From Streptomyces spirodelae (GTDB lineage: Bacteria; Actinomycetota; Actinomycetes; Streptomycetales; Streptomycetaceae): a stretch of DNA of 64,000 nt. Positions 1-12,059 of this stretch are shown here, one piece after another. Below the pieces are notes generated by a model. It had not been told where the DNA came from, did not search any database, and was given only the letters and a program-made list of their open reading frames with translations. The position numbers were made by a program, and so were the translations under genes. The stretch lies in NCBI RefSeq assembly GCF_017676385.1, contig NZ_JAFFZN010000007.1:169639-233638 (forward strand). The letters run 5' to 3'. Position 1 is the first letter of the stretch. Each line of letters opens with the position of its first letter.

Positions 1-131
1 GCCAGGAGGGCAAGGAGTACGAGCCCGGCAGGTGGATCCCCGCCGAGGCGGTGGCGACCACGATCCTGACCGCCCTCGACCTGCCCAGGGGCGCGGAGGT
101 CACGGACCTGAGCGTAAAGCCCGGAGGCTGA
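1..131 (+). CDS. C-terminal end of a short-chain dehydrogenase/reductase (partial)
   Basis: Only the last 42 codons lie in the window; the reading frame is open from base 3 and stops with TGA at 129-131. The tail contains GRWIPAEAVATTILTALDLP and ends in DLSVKPGG, which fits the C-terminal helix and strand of actinobacterial SDR oxidoreductases, where the end of the fold closes over the substrate pocket. No catalytic residue is visible because the Rossmann part lies upstream. The next gene starts 5 bases later, so the two are probably co-transcribed. The family call rests on resemblance of a short tail only. Confidence 0.55.
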   Translation, partial: QEGKEYEPGRWIPAEAVATTILTALDLPRGAEVTDLSVKPGG

Positions 132-135
132 CCCG

Positions 136-3434
<3,299 letters not shown>

Positions 3435-3727
3435 CGGCGGAGCGTGCCACCAGGGGTGAGTCCGGGGCGCTCCCAACGCCCCTATCGCACACCGCCGTTC
3501 ACGCACAGGCCACATCCAGCCACCCGCGCCCCGCCCCTCACGGGCACGGCCCCGGGCCGCTCAGCACCAGCAGCCGTACGACGCGGCGGAGTTGGGCACG
3601 ATCGGCGTAGACGCATTCAGGGCAACAGCGGCCGATCGCTGCCCCTCTCCCCAGGCAGCGGCCTACTGTTGACATAGACGCCTGTCGTGGCGAGGGGCAG
3701 GCGTGGACGGCTGCGAGAGGGACCAGG

Positions 3728-6019
3728 ATGCTGGATTTCTCCGGGGGATCCAGGCCCCCGTTCTCCCGCCTGCCCTCGGACGGCACCCGGGGCAGGGCGG
3801 GACGAGACGCCGGGGCGGGCAGGTCCGGGGGCAGGACGGCGAGCGGCAGGACGGGGGCGCGCGACGACGCGGCCACCGGCGGACGACCGGACGGCGGAGG
3901 TTCTCCGTCGGACGGCACGTCAGGCGGCATGTCGGGCGGCATGTCGGGCGGCGGCGAGGAAGCGTGGCTCGCGCGGCTGGTCGCGCTGCGCCCGCCGCTG
4001 CTGCCCGTGCTGGCCGTGGCCGCCGCTGCGCTGGCGCTGGCCGCCGGTACGGCGCGGGTGCTGTGGCGGGGCCACGCACTCTTCCCCGACGGCGCGGCCG
4101 GCTGGTCGTTCGCGCTGCTGACCGGCTGTGTGGTGGCGCATCTGGTCACCATGAGCCGGGACCGCTGGTGGGGCGGTACGGGCTCGGGGCCCGCGCTGAC
4201 GCTGGCGATCCTGCTGCTGCACGGCTGGGTGCCCGCGCTGCTGGTCAGCCTCGCCGTCGTCGTCCTGGTCGGTGCGGCGCGCCGGACCAGGTGGCGACAG
4301 GCCCTTGTGCACGGGGCCGTCGACATCCTGGGCATCGGCGCCGCCGGCTTCGTCCTCACGCTGTGCGGCGTGCACCCCTCGGTGGAGCAACCCTGGCGGC
4401 CCGACACCTGGTCGGCGGCGGCAGCCGCCCTGATCCCGCTGGTCGCCGGCGTCTATCTGCTGGTGACCCGGGCGCTGCAGTGGTTCTGCTTCGCGCCGCG
4501 CACCCGCGGGCTGCCCTCGGCGCTGCGCACCGCGCTGGTACGGCAGGGCCTGGTGGCCGTCGCGCTGCTGGGCATCGCGCCGCTCATCGTCGTCGTCGCC
4601 GTCCACAAGCCGCTGCTGCTCCCGCTGTTCGCCGTTCCGCTGATCGCGCTCGACTCCACGCTGCGCATCGCCCGCGCCCGTGCCGAGGAACAGCTCCGCG
4701 ACCCGCTGACCGGGCTGCCCAACCGGCTGTGGCTACTGGAGCGCGCCTGGGCAGCGCTGGACGAGGCCGAACGCACCTCGGCGCGCTCCGCGCTCGTCCT
4801 CATCGACCTCGACCGCTTCCGCTCCGTCAACGACACGCTCGGCCACCTGGCCGGCGACCGGCTGCTGTTGCAGATCGCCGAACGGCTGCGCGCCGCGCTG
4901 CCCCGCGGCGCCGAGGCCGCCCGGCTCGGCGGGGACGAGTTCGCCGTGCTGCTGCCCGTCGCCGACTCCACCACCAGCGCCCAGCGCATCGCCCGCAGCC
5001 TCGTCTCGGCGCTCAGCTCCCCCCTCGACCTGGACGGGCTGACGCTGGTGCTGGAGGCCAGCGCCGGGGTCGCCGTCTACCCGGAACACGCCACCGAGGC
5101 CGAGGGGCTGCTGCGCCGCGCCGATGTGGCGATGTACGAGGCCAAGCGCGACCGCACCGCCGTCGAGGTCTACGAGGCCACCCGGGACGGCAACACCCCC
5201 GACCGGCTCGGCCTGCTGGCCGACCTGCGCCGGGCCCTGGACGCGGGCGAGGTCGAGCTGCACTACCAGCCCAAGGTCGGCTTCGACGGCACCGTCTCCG
5301 GTCTCGAGGCGCTCGTGCGCTGGGCACACCCCGAGCGCGGCCGGGTCCCTCCGGACGAGTTCATCGCCATCGCCGAGACGTCCGGGCTGATGCCGAGGCT
5401 GACGGAGTACGTGCTGGAGACGGCGCTCGCACAGGTGGCGCGGTGGCGCGCGGGTGGGCTGACGGTGCCGGTCGCCGTCAACGTCTCACCGCGTGACGTC
5501 CACTCGCCGGGCTTCGCCGGCGCCGTCGCGGCACGGCTCGCCCGGCACGGGGTACCACCTGGCGCGCTCCAGCTGGAGATCACCGAGCATGTGCTGCTGG
5601 AGGACCCGCAGCAGGCGGCCGACACCCTGGCCGGACTGACCGGACACGGCGTCAAGATGTCGCTGGACGACTTCGGTACGGGCTACTCCTCGCTGGTCCA
5701 CCTGCGGCGGCTGCCGGTGAGCGAGCTGAAGATCGACCGGTCGTTCGTGGCGCGGCTGGCGGTGGACACCGAGGACGCGGAGATCGTGCGCTGCACCGTC
5801 GATCTGGCGCACTCGCTGGGGCTGCTGGTGGTCGCCGAGGGCGTCGAGGACGACGAGACCTGGGAGCGGCTGCGGGATCTGGGGTGCGACGCGGTGCAGG
5901 GGTGGTTGGTGGCCGCCGCGATGCCCCCTGGGGAGACCACCGCGTGGTTGCGGGCCCGCGATGTGCCGGCCTCCCATTCGGTGCCGTCTCCTTCCGGGCC
6001 GCCCGCGCGCACGCCGTAA
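3728..6019 (+). CDS. rmdB: Membrane GGDEF-EAL cyclic-di-GMP protein, RmdB-like
   Basis: A 763-aa protein likely to turn over the second messenger c-di-GMP, which controls Streptomyces development. The first 75 residues are Gly/Ser/Arg rich, with a short SGGM repeat. Residues about 80-300 hold several hydrophobic membrane segments. The diguanylate cyclase domain keeps GGDEF at 401-405. The phosphodiesterase domain keeps EAL at 527-529 in LEALVRWAHP, and later TEHVLLE and DDFGTGYSSL, so both halves look catalytically complete. Position directly after ligA matches SCO5495 (RmdB), a phosphodiesterase in S. coelicolor, from memory. ATG 3728 follows GAGAGGGACC. The 293-base gap upstream contains no gene; a TTGACA at 3669-3674 lacks an obvious -10. 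The true N-terminus could lie further in. Confidence 0.85.
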   Translation: MLDFSGGSRPPFSRLPSDGTRGRAGRDAGAGRSGGRTASGRTGARDDAATGGRPDGGGSPSDGTSGGMSGGMSGGGEEAWLARLVALRPPLLPVLAVAAAALALAAGTARVLWRGHALFPDGAAGWSFALLTGCVVAHLVTMSRDRWWGGTGSGPALTLAILLLHGWVPALLVSLAVVVLVGAARRTRWRQALVHGAVDILGIGAAGFVLTLCGVHPSVEQPWRPDTWSAAAAALIPLVAGVYLLVTRALQWFCFAPRTRGLPSALRTALVRQGLVAVALLGIAPLIVVVAVHKPLLLPLFAVPLIALDSTLRIARARAEEQLRDPLTGLPNRLWLLERAWAALDEAERTSARSALVLIDLDRFRSVNDTLGHLAGDRLLLQIAERLRAALPRGAEAARLGGDEFAVLLPVADSTTSAQRIARSLVSALSSPLDLDGLTLVLEASAGVAVYPEHATEAEGLLRRADVAMYEAKRDRTAVEVYEATRDGNTPDRLGLLADLRRALDAGEVELHYQPKVGFDGTVSGLEALVRWAHPERGRVPPDEFIAIAETSGLMPRLTEYVLETALAQVARWRAGGLTVPVAVNVSPRDVHSPGFAGAVAARLARHGVPPGALQLEITEHVLLEDPQQAADTLAGLTGHGVKMSLDDFGTGYSSLVHLRRLPVSELKIDRSFVARLAVDTEDAEIVRCTVDLAHSLGLLVVAEGVEDDETWERLRDLGCDAVQGWLVAAAMPPGETTAWLRARDVPASHSVPSPSGPPARTP

Positions 6020-6022
6020 GGG

Positions 6023-6112
6023 AGGTGCCCCCAGGGCGCAGGGTGGACAGGGGCGGTGAGAGTGCCCGTGCGCACTGTGCTGAAGGTGCCCCCAGGGCGC
6101 AGGGTGGACAGG
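6023..6112. repeat. Two perfect 29-bp direct repeats between convergent genes
   Basis: The same 29 bases, beginning AGGTGCCCCCAGGGCGCAGG, occur at 6023-6051 and again at 6084-6112, with 32 bases between (period 61). They fill almost the whole gap between the stop of the c-di-GMP gene and the stop of the convergent serine hydrolase gene. The GTGCCCCCAGG core recurs near 31775 in another intergenic repeat of this window. There are only two copies and no leader, so this is not a CRISPR array. It is probably one of the dispersed GC-rich intergenic elements of Streptomyces and might help end transcription. Confidence 0.85.
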
Positions 6113-6131
6113 CGCAGCCCCCGTTGCGGGG

Positions 6132-7217
6132 TCAGCTCTCCTGGCCCGCTAGTTGGTACAGCAGCTCATAGGCGAGGGGCACCAGGTGGCAGGGGCGGCC
6201 CCGGCGGGTGGCGAAGGCGGCCAGGCCGATGCCGGACGCGGGGTGGTAGCCGCAGAACGCCTGCTGGCCGAAGGTCGCACCGGCGTGGAAGAGCATCGGT
6301 CCGCCGGGTGCGGGGTGCTGGAACCAGGTGAGGGTGTGGGTCTCGCCGCGCGGCCCGCCCCGGTGGAGCTGCGGCGTCTGCACTTCCTCCAGCGGGCCGC
6401 TCAACGGGCTGCCCGCGGGGTCCAGATGGGCCTCCAGAAAGCTGAGCATGTCCTGCGGGGTGGCCCGGACGGCGCCGGCGGCGGCGAATGCGCCCATGTC
6501 GGTGGCGGGGACGGGGGTGCGGCCGTCCCTGCGGTATCCGACCGCGTCCGCGCCCGCCGGGCCGGGCCCCAGCGTGGTGCCGGTCAGCCCGAGGGGCCGC
6601 AGCACCCGGGTGCCCAGCACGGCCGGGAACGTTTCCCCAGCCGCCCGGGCCAGTGCGGGACCCAGCAGCGAGACGCCGAAGTTGGAGTAGATCCAGCGGC
6701 GGCCCGCACGGTGCCGGGGCCGGATGTCGGCGAACGTTCGCAGCAGCCGGTCGGTGTCGTAGCGGGCGTAGCCGCTGTCGTAGGGGCGCAGCAGCGCTCC
6801 CGGGAGCAGGCGGTGCGGAATGCGCGGCAGTCCTGAGGTGTGGGTGGCCAGATGGCGCAGCGTGATGTCGTGTGAGGCGCGGTGCGGCAGCCGCAGCGTG
6901 GGCGGCAGATGGGCGGCCAGCCGGTCGTCCTGCCCCAGCAGCCCCTCGGCGGCGAGGGTGGCGAGCAGCAGCACGGTGTAGGTCTTGGAGATCGAGCCGA
7001 GTTCGTAGCGCAGCGCCTCCCTGGGGGTCGCGGACTCGGGGCCACGTCCGGCGGTCACCACGGTGCGCCGCCCTCGCCGGGTGACGGCGAGTACCACGTC
7101 CGGGGCCTCGATCCGCGCCGCCTCCAGGGTGAGCCGGTCCCGCAGCGAGGCCCCGGCGCCGTCCGGCGTCGCGGGTTCCGCAGCCAGGCGCTCCGCCGCC
7201 GTGTGCTCCGTCGTCAC
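6132..7217 (-). CDS. Serine beta-lactamase-like hydrolase (class C / DD-peptidase family)
   Basis: A 361-aa protein with the three motifs of the beta-lactamase/penicillin-binding superfamily: nucleophile Ser75 and Lys78 in GSISKTYT, the tyrosine motif in IYSNFGVSLLG, and a HAG triad in place of KTG (LFHAGATFGQ). No signal peptide is visible, so it probably works in the cytoplasm on a non-wall substrate, for example as an esterase or amidase. Its GTG start at 7217 overlaps the stop of the preceding gene (GTGA), making it the last member of a coupled minus-strand operon. Family members range from esterases to D-aminopeptidases, so the exact reaction is unknown. Its place beside two unknown paralogues suggests that it works on their product or substrate. 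Confidence 0.85.
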   Translation of the reverse strand: MTTEHTAAERLAAEPATPDGAGASLRDRLTLEAARIEAPDVVLAVTRRGRRTVVTAGRGPESATPREALRYELGSISKTYTVLLLATLAAEGLLGQDDRLAAHLPPTLRLPHRASHDITLRHLATHTSGLPRIPHRLLPGALLRPYDSGYARYDTDRLLRTFADIRPRHRAGRRWIYSNFGVSLLGPALARAAGETFPAVLGTRVLRPLGLTGTTLGPGPAGADAVGYRRDGRTPVPATDMGAFAAAGAVRATPQDMLSFLEAHLDPAGSPLSGPLEEVQTPQLHRGGPRGETHTLTWFQHPAPGGPMLFHAGATFGQQAFCGYHPASGIGLAAFATRRGRPCHLVPLAYELLYQLAGQES

Positions 7218-8161
7218 GCGCCCGCCCCCGTGCCGTCGGCCGAGAGGGAGCGGGAGGTGGCCATGGCGGACGCGAACGCGGCGACCAGCGTGGGGTGGTG
7301 CACGATGTCGAAGACGTCGGACGGGTCGCCCTCCGGCAGCCGTCCGCACAGCGGCATCGCTCCCGTCGCGGACTGCGCCGCCGCGTACCGCTCCCACAGC
7401 TGCCCGTCCAGCGTGGGGTGCGGCAGGCAGGCGTCGACGATCAGGAGCTCGCCCAGCAGGTCCCAGTGTTCGAGCTCGGCCCAGTCGGCCGCCCAGGCGG
7501 GCAGATACAGCTCGATGTAGTCGGCGAGCGGCTCCGGGAGGCGGCCTGGGTTCTCGCCCCAGTTGGTGAGGTGGAAGACGGTGTGGGTGATGTCGTAGGC
7601 GATGTGCAGATGCACCGTCCACGGCTCGGGACGCTGTCCGAGCCAGGTGGCCGCGGCCGCCTCCGCGAAGTCGCCGCTGGGCGTCAGCCCCATCCTGCGC
7701 TCGGCGTTGAGTACGCCGAGCCGGCGGTTGGGCTGCATCTCCAGCGCCCGCCAGGTGGCCGTGGTCCGGGGCGTGGCCAAGGCGGCCTCCAGCCCTGGGT
7801 GCCGGTAGTCCAGCTCGTGGAAGACCGCGTACATCTCCAGTGCCACCGGTGAGAACGGCTCGTTGTGCTGGTGCCGGGCCAGCACGTTGCCGCCGTCCAG
7901 CAACTCGCGCCAGGCGAAGTCCAGCAGGGAGCCGGCCCGCTCCCGCTGGCGGCTGCCTGCCACGCCTTCGCGGAAGAGCATCCGCATGTTGATCGCCAGT
8001 TCGCCGATCGGCTTGAGCCTCTCCACCAGCGCGTCGCCCCGTGCCAGGTCCCTCTCGGTGAGCCGGAAGTGGTCACGGTTGGCGTCGAGCCAGGTCAGCG
8101 CGCGGTCTCCGACGCTGTGCAGCAGTGCGGGGGGTGCGGGAGCGGGAGCGGTCACGGTCAT
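7214..8161 (-). CDS. Unknown protein, paralogue A with conserved H-x3-H motif
   Basis: A 315-aa soluble protein that I recognise only as an uncharacterised actinobacterial family (possibly the one called DUF6895, from memory). It is a clear paralogue of the next upstream gene: both share ITHTVFHLTNWG versus LTHDVFHVTDWG, LNAERRMGL versus LNAEARIGL, and WDLLGELLIVDACLP versus WDLVGELLAVAACVP. His193 and His197 form the H-x3-H pair, which with nearby Asp/Glu could bind a metal; that is inference. Most of the chain reads as helices, with no signal peptide or membrane segment. The ATG at 8161 overlaps the upstream stop (ATGA) and its own stop overlaps the hydrolase start, so all three should be made in fixed proportion. 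Confidence 0.8.
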   Translation of the reverse strand: MTVTAPAPAPPALLHSVGDRALTWLDANRDHFRLTERDLARGDALVERLKPIGELAINMRMLFREGVAGSRQRERAGSLLDFAWRELLDGGNVLARHQHNEPFSPVALEMYAVFHELDYRHPGLEAALATPRTTATWRALEMQPNRRLGVLNAERRMGLTPSGDFAEAAAATWLGQRPEPWTVHLHIAYDITHTVFHLTNWGENPGRLPEPLADYIELYLPAWAADWAELEHWDLLGELLIVDACLPHPTLDGQLWERYAAAQSATGAMPLCGRLPEGDPSDVFDIVHHPTLVAAFASAMATSRSLSADGTGAGA

Positions 8162-9159
8162 CCGGTGGCCTCGCTGTCCGGTGTGGGGGCGGGCGTGGGT
8201 GCCGGGGCGGGGGTCGTCCGGGCCAGGGTGGCGGCGAAGGCGAGTACGAGGGTGGAGTGGTAGCAGGCACGGAAGACCTCGGCGGTGCCGGTTCCGGGCA
8301 CGGGAGGTGCGCCCCGCTCGGTGAGGGCACCGTCAGGCGTTCTGGCGTCCGCCAGCCGCCGCCAGGCCACCGGGTCGAACGGCGCGCCGGGCACACACGC
8401 CGCCACCGCCAGCAGCTCGCCCACCAGGTCCCAGGACTCCTCCTCCAGCCAGCCGGCGACCCACGCGGGCAGCCACAGCCGCAGATACTCCGCGGCCGAG
8501 GGGGCCAGCCGGGTCCGCTCCCGGCCCCAGTCGGTGACGTGGAAGACGTCGTGCGTGAGCCCGTAGGCCGTTCTGCAGTCGAGGAACCAGGGCTCCGACA
8601 GCCGGCCCAGCCCTGTGTGGGCCAGTACGGCCCCGAATTCGGCGTGCGGCCGCAGCCCGATCCGGGCCTCGGCGTTGAGCATGGAGAGGGTGCGGGTGTG
8701 GTCGTCCTGCGCCACCTGCCAGCCCCGCAGGGCCGTCGTCGTGCGGATCAGCTTCTCCGCCGCGGCGTTGCGCAGCCCGGCCCGTGCGAAGACGCCGTAC
8801 AGCTCCACCGGGTAGCCGGCCTGCGGCTCTCCTCTGACCAGTTCGGCGAGCAGGTCGCCCTCGCGGGTCTCCTGCCAGGTGTACGCGAACAGCCGTTCCG
8901 CCCGGGCGCGCAGCGCGGGCAGCGGGTGGCAGGAGGCGATCATCCCCGTCAGCTCGGCGAGCTCGCCGAGCGGTTTGAGGGTCAGATTGGGGTCGGCGGT
9001 CGTGGTGGCTTCGGGCGGCAGCCGGAAGGAGTCCAGGTGACGTTCGGTCCACTGCAGGCTCTCGTCCACGAGCACGTCGAGGAGCTCGTTGCCCCCTGCG
9101 CCCGGCTCTTCCCCCGGTTCGCGGTGCGGTGCCGGGGCCGCCTGGCGGGTGGTGGTCAT
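8158..9159 (-). CDS. Unknown protein, paralogue B with conserved H-x3-H motif
   Basis: A 333-aa protein homologous over its central and C-terminal parts to the downstream gene. The shared block includes His203 and His207 in LTHDVFHVTDWG, LNAEARIGLRPHAEF and WDLVGELLAVAACVPGAPFD. The first 25 residues are charged and disordered, and the last 20 are Pro/Thr repeats (TPAPAPTPAPTPD). The open frame extends further upstream, but ATG 9159 is the sensible start because it overlaps the stop of the preceding gene as ATGA. Two diverged copies side by side suggest a heterodimer, or two enzymes acting on related substrates. Function is not known. Confidence 0.8.
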   Translation of the reverse strand: MTTTRQAAPAPHREPGEEPGAGGNELLDVLVDESLQWTERHLDSFRLPPEATTTADPNLTLKPLGELAELTGMIASCHPLPALRARAERLFAYTWQETREGDLLAELVRGEPQAGYPVELYGVFARAGLRNAAAEKLIRTTTALRGWQVAQDDHTRTLSMLNAEARIGLRPHAEFGAVLAHTGLGRLSEPWFLDCRTAYGLTHDVFHVTDWGRERTRLAPSAAEYLRLWLPAWVAGWLEEESWDLVGELLAVAACVPGAPFDPVAWRRLADARTPDGALTERGAPPVPGTGTAEVFRACYHSTLVLAFAATLARTTPAPAPTPAPTPDSEATG

Positions 9160-9860
9160 CGGCCCCGTCCGAAGAAGCGCTGTGCTGCGGTGACATGGAG
9201 GGCCACTCTGGGGTCGTCGCTCATCTGCCGTACGAAGCGCAGCCCGTTGTCCAGGCCGAGGCTGGCCGGTGTCCGCGGCAGCCGGGCCAGCCAGCGGCCC
9301 AGTCCGGCCGACTGCAGCCAGTCGCGGCGGCGTACCGCGCGGACGAAGCCGCGGGCCAGGTCCTCGGTGCGGTCGGTCAGCCGGTCGGTGAGATCGAGGG
9401 CGAGTCCGGGCAGCGCGAGTGCCGCCAGCTGGGAAGCGCGGTGGGACAGCCGGGGCCATGGGTCGGAGGCGAGCCAGTCGTCCCCGGGCTCGGGCGGGGC
9501 CGGCCAGTCCGTCGTATGGCCGGGCAGCAACGCGCGGGAGGCTTCGACCAGCCCGTGGTAGCTCCACACCGAGACCGCCGCGGTGTCGCCGCTGGGCGGG
9601 AACGCGGTCAGCGCCTCGCGCACCATCGCCGCGTCCGCGCTGCCGGCACCGTCGGCTCCGGGGTGGCCGTCCAGCGCGTACGGGGCGAGCGCGTCGGCGC
9701 CCAGTACCCGGACGGCGGCGGGGGCGAGCGCGTCCTCCTGCCGCAGCGCCCTGGAGAGGGCGTAAGGATCGCCCTCGCCGCTGAGGGCAAGGGCGATCTC
9801 GGATGCGGCATCAGCGATGACCGCGCTCAAGGCGGCTGCTCCCTGTGCCTGTTCCGTCAA
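9156..9860 (-). CDS. Unknown 234-aa protein with probable TTG start
   Basis: I do not recognise this protein. It is mostly helical and Ala/Leu/Asp rich, with Trp-rich patches (DWPAPPEPGDDWLASDPWPR) and a basic end (AAQRFFGRGR); no signal peptide or membrane segment is visible. The only start close behind the upstream gene is TTG at 9860, 5 bases after an AGGGGG ribosome-binding sequence, so translation probably begins with this rare codon. It ends in an ATGA overlap with the next gene. Its place between the small protein and the two H-x3-H paralogues suggests a partner or adaptor role, which is inference. Confidence 0.7.
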   Translation of the reverse strand: MTEQAQGAAALSAVIADAASEIALALSGEGDPYALSRALRQEDALAPAAVRVLGADALAPYALDGHPGADGAGSADAAMVREALTAFPPSGDTAAVSVWSYHGLVEASRALLPGHTTDWPAPPEPGDDWLASDPWPRLSHRASQLAALALPGLALDLTDRLTDRTEDLARGFVRAVRRRDWLQSAGLGRWLARLPRTPASLGLDNGLRFVRQMSDDPRVALHVTAAQRFFGRGR

Positions 9861-9869
9861 GACGGCCCC

Positions 9870-10055
9870 CTACTTGGTGTCCGTCTTGGGACGGGGGGTG
9901 GGGGGAGCGGCGAGCAGCAGACCGAGCAGCAGGACGGCGCCCGCGCACTCGCGGCTGTCACGGAAGGTGCCGTCCGGCTCGGGGGCGTTCATGAGGCCCT
10001 CGACCTCAGCGGCCAGTGCGGTGGTCTCGGCCGGAGCCGTGCGATCCATAGGCAT
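9870..10055 (-). CDS. Small 61-aa protein heading the minus-strand operon
   Basis: The first gene of the coupled operon. ATG 10055 follows AAGGAG by 7 bases, a strong site. The N-terminal half is acidic and helical (LAAEVEGLMNAPEPDG); then comes a single Cys and a short hydrophobic stretch (AGAVLLLGLLLAAPP), and a polar tail KTDTK. The hydrophobic run is about 13 residues, too short for a standard membrane helix, and there is no N-terminal signal peptide. It could be a small structural subunit or, less likely, a precursor peptide processed by the downstream enzymes; it lacks an obvious modified core. It lies divergent to gatC across a 200-base gap. Confidence 0.65.
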   Translation of the reverse strand: MPMDRTAPAETTALAAEVEGLMNAPEPDGTFRDSRECAGAVLLLGLLLAAPPTPRPKTDTK

Positions 10056-10257
10056 ACCATCACTCCTTTTCCTCTAGGGACCTCTCTATCGTGACCCTCA
10101 CCCCATATGTCCGCAATTCGGGCGAAACGCCCACTGTACGGGCTCATGGGTGGGCAGCAGCCCGGGCGGGGGCGAGCGGGAAAGCCGTTCCCGGGCAGTC
10201 GGGGGCGACCCATAGGATTGGGGCGGACCATCCGACACTCACCCAGAGGACCGCTGC

Positions 10258-10557
10258 ATGCCTGGCATCTCGCGCGAGGAGGTCGCCCACCTCGCGAAGC
10301 TGGCGCGCCTGGAGCTGAAAGGCGAAGAGCTCGACCACTTCGCCGGACAGCTCGACGACATCATCGGCGCGGTAGCCGCCGTCTCCGAGGTCGCCGACGA
10401 CGCTTCCGTACCGCCGACCTCCCACCCGCTCCCGCTCACCAATGTCATGCGACCGGACGAGGTCCGTGCGTCGTTGACCCCGCAGCAGGCGCTCTCCGGC
10501 GCCCCGGCGCAGGAGCAGCAGCGTTTCAAGGTGCCGCAGATCCTGGGGGAGGAGTGA
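10258..10557 (+). CDS. gatC: Aspartyl/glutamyl-tRNA amidotransferase subunit C
   Basis: A 99-aa GatC, the small subunit that wraps around GatA and holds the GatCAB complex together. It opens with [20 protein letters not shown], the usual GatC start, and ends with the family's [11 protein letters not shown]. The complex converts Glu-tRNA(Gln) to Gln-tRNA(Gln), and Asp-tRNA(Asn) where needed, in organisms without GlnRS. ATG 10258 follows AGAGGACC. It heads the operon gatC-gatA-small membrane gene-gatB, with 5 bases to gatA. Confidence 0.96.
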   Translation: MPGISREEVAHLAKLARLELKGEELDHFAGQLDDIIGAVAAVSEVADDASVPPTSHPLPLTNVMRPDEVRASLTPQQALSGAPAQEQQRFKVPQILGEE

Positions 10558-10562
10558 CGGCG

Positions 10563-12059
10563 ATGGCCGGGGAACTGATCAAGCTGACTGCCGCCGAGCT
10601 GGCGGCGAAGATCGCGAGCGGTGAGGTCACCGCCGTCGAGGCCACCGAGGCCCACCTGGCCCGGATCGGGGCCGTGGACGAGAAGATCAACGCCTTCCTC
10701 CATGTGGACCGCGAGGGCGCACTCGCCCAGGCCCGCGAGGTCGACGCCAAGCGCGAGCGCGGCGAGAAGCTGGGCCCGCTGGCAGGTGTGCCGCTGGCGC
10801 TGAAGGACCTGTTCACCACCGAGGGCGTGCCCACCACCGCGGGGTCCAAGATCCTGGAGGGCTGGATTCCGCCGTACGACGCGACGGTCACCAAGCGCCT
10901 CAAGGACGCCGACGTCGTGATCCTCGGCAAGACCAACATGGACGAGTTCGCCATGGGGTCCTCCACCGAGAACAGCGCGTACGGGCCGACGGCCAACCCC
11001 TGGGACCTCACCCGTATCCCGGGCGGCTCCGGCGGCGGTTCAGCGGCCTCGCTCGCCGCGCACATGGCACCGCTGGCCATCGGCACGGACACCGGCGGCT
11101 CGATCCGCCAGCCGGCGGCCGTCACCGGCACGGTGGGTGTGAAGCCGACCTACGGCGGCGTCTCCCGCTACGGCATGATCGCCTTCTCCTCCTCCCTGGA
11201 CCAGGGCGGGCCGTGCGCCCGTACGGTGCTGGACGCGGCGCTGCTGCACAGCGTCATCGCCGGCTACGACGAGAAGGACTCGACCTCCATCGCGCAGCCG
11301 GTCCCGGACATCGTCGAGGCGGCCCGCAACGGCTCCGCGCAGGGCATGCGCGTCGGTGTCGTCAAGGAGTTCCGCGGCGAGGGCTACCAGGCCGGGGTGA
11401 TGCAGCGGTTCGACGAGTCGGTGGAGCTGCTGCGCGAGCTGGGCGCCGAGATCGTTGAGCTGTCCTGCCCCTCGTTCACCAAAGCGCTGGCCGCCTACTA
11501 CCTGATCGCCCCCTCCGAGTGCTCCTCCAACCTGGCCCGGTTCGACGCCATGCGCTACGGGCTGCGCACCGGGGACGACGGCACCCACTCGGCCGAGGAG
11601 GTCACGGCGCTCACCCGCGAGGAGGGCTTCGGGCCCGAGGTCAAGCGCCGCATCATGCTGGGCACCTACGCGCTCAGCTCGGGCTACTACGACGCCTACT
11701 ACGGCTCTGCGCAGAAGGTCCGCACGCTGATCACCCGGGACTTCGAGAAGGCGTTCGAACAGGTGGATGTCGTCGTCTCGCCGACCACGCCCACCACCGC
11801 GTTCCCCATCGGGGAGCGTGTCGACGACCCGATGGCGATGTACCTCGCCGACCTGTGCACCATCCCGTCCAACCTGGCGGGCAACTCCGCCATGTCCATT
11901 CCGTGCGGGCTCGCGCCCGAGGACGGGCTCCCGGTGGGGCTGCAGATCATCGCTCCCGCCATGGCCGAAGACAGGCTCTACCGTGTCGGTGCGGCCGTGG
12001 AGGCCGCCTTCCAGGCACGTTGGGGTCACCCGCTGCTAGAGGAGGCACCGTCGCTGTGA
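10563..12059 (+). CDS. gatA: Aspartyl/glutamyl-tRNA amidotransferase subunit A
   Basis: The 498-aa amidase subunit of GatCAB, which releases ammonia from glutamine for tRNA-bound Glu/Asp amidation. The amidase-signature catalytic triad is intact: Lys81 in LALKDLF, Ser156 in the [10 protein letters not shown] loop and Ser180 in [13 protein letters not shown]. The full family length is present up to [14 protein letters not shown] 10563 has GGAGGAG 8 bases upstream; GTG 10554 is in frame and would overlap the gatC end, but is less well placed. The stop overlaps the GTG start of the following small gene, so the two are translationally coupled. Confidence 0.97.
   Translation: MAGELIKLTAAELAAKIASGEVTAVEATEAHLARIGAVDEKINAFLHVDREGALAQAREVDAKRERGEKLGPLAGVPLALKDLFTTEGVPTTAGSKILEGWIPPYDATVTKRLKDADVVILGKTNMDEFAMGSSTENSAYGPTANPWDLTRIPGGSGGGSAASLAAHMAPLAIGTDTGGSIRQPAAVTGTVGVKPTYGGVSRYGMIAFSSSLDQGGPCARTVLDAALLHSVIAGYDEKDSTSIAQPVPDIVEAARNGSAQGMRVGVVKEFRGEGYQAGVMQRFDESVELLRELGAEIVELSCPSFTKALAAYYLIAPSECSSNLARFDAMRYGLRTGDDGTHSAEEVTALTREEGFGPEVKRRIMLGTYALSSGYYDAYYGSAQKVRTLITRDFEKAFEQVDVVVSPTTPTTAFPIGERVDDPMAMYLADLCTIPSNLAGNSAMSIPCGLAPEDGLPVGLQIIAPAMAEDRLYRVGAAVEAAFQARWGHPLLEEAPSL

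Noticed and set aside
3669..3674. TTGACA as -35 of the rmdB promoter
   Set aside because: No matching -10 hexamer occurs 16-19 bases downstream.
6023..6112. CRISPR-like repeat
   Set aside because: Only two copies, no third repeat, no cas genes and a location between convergent stops.
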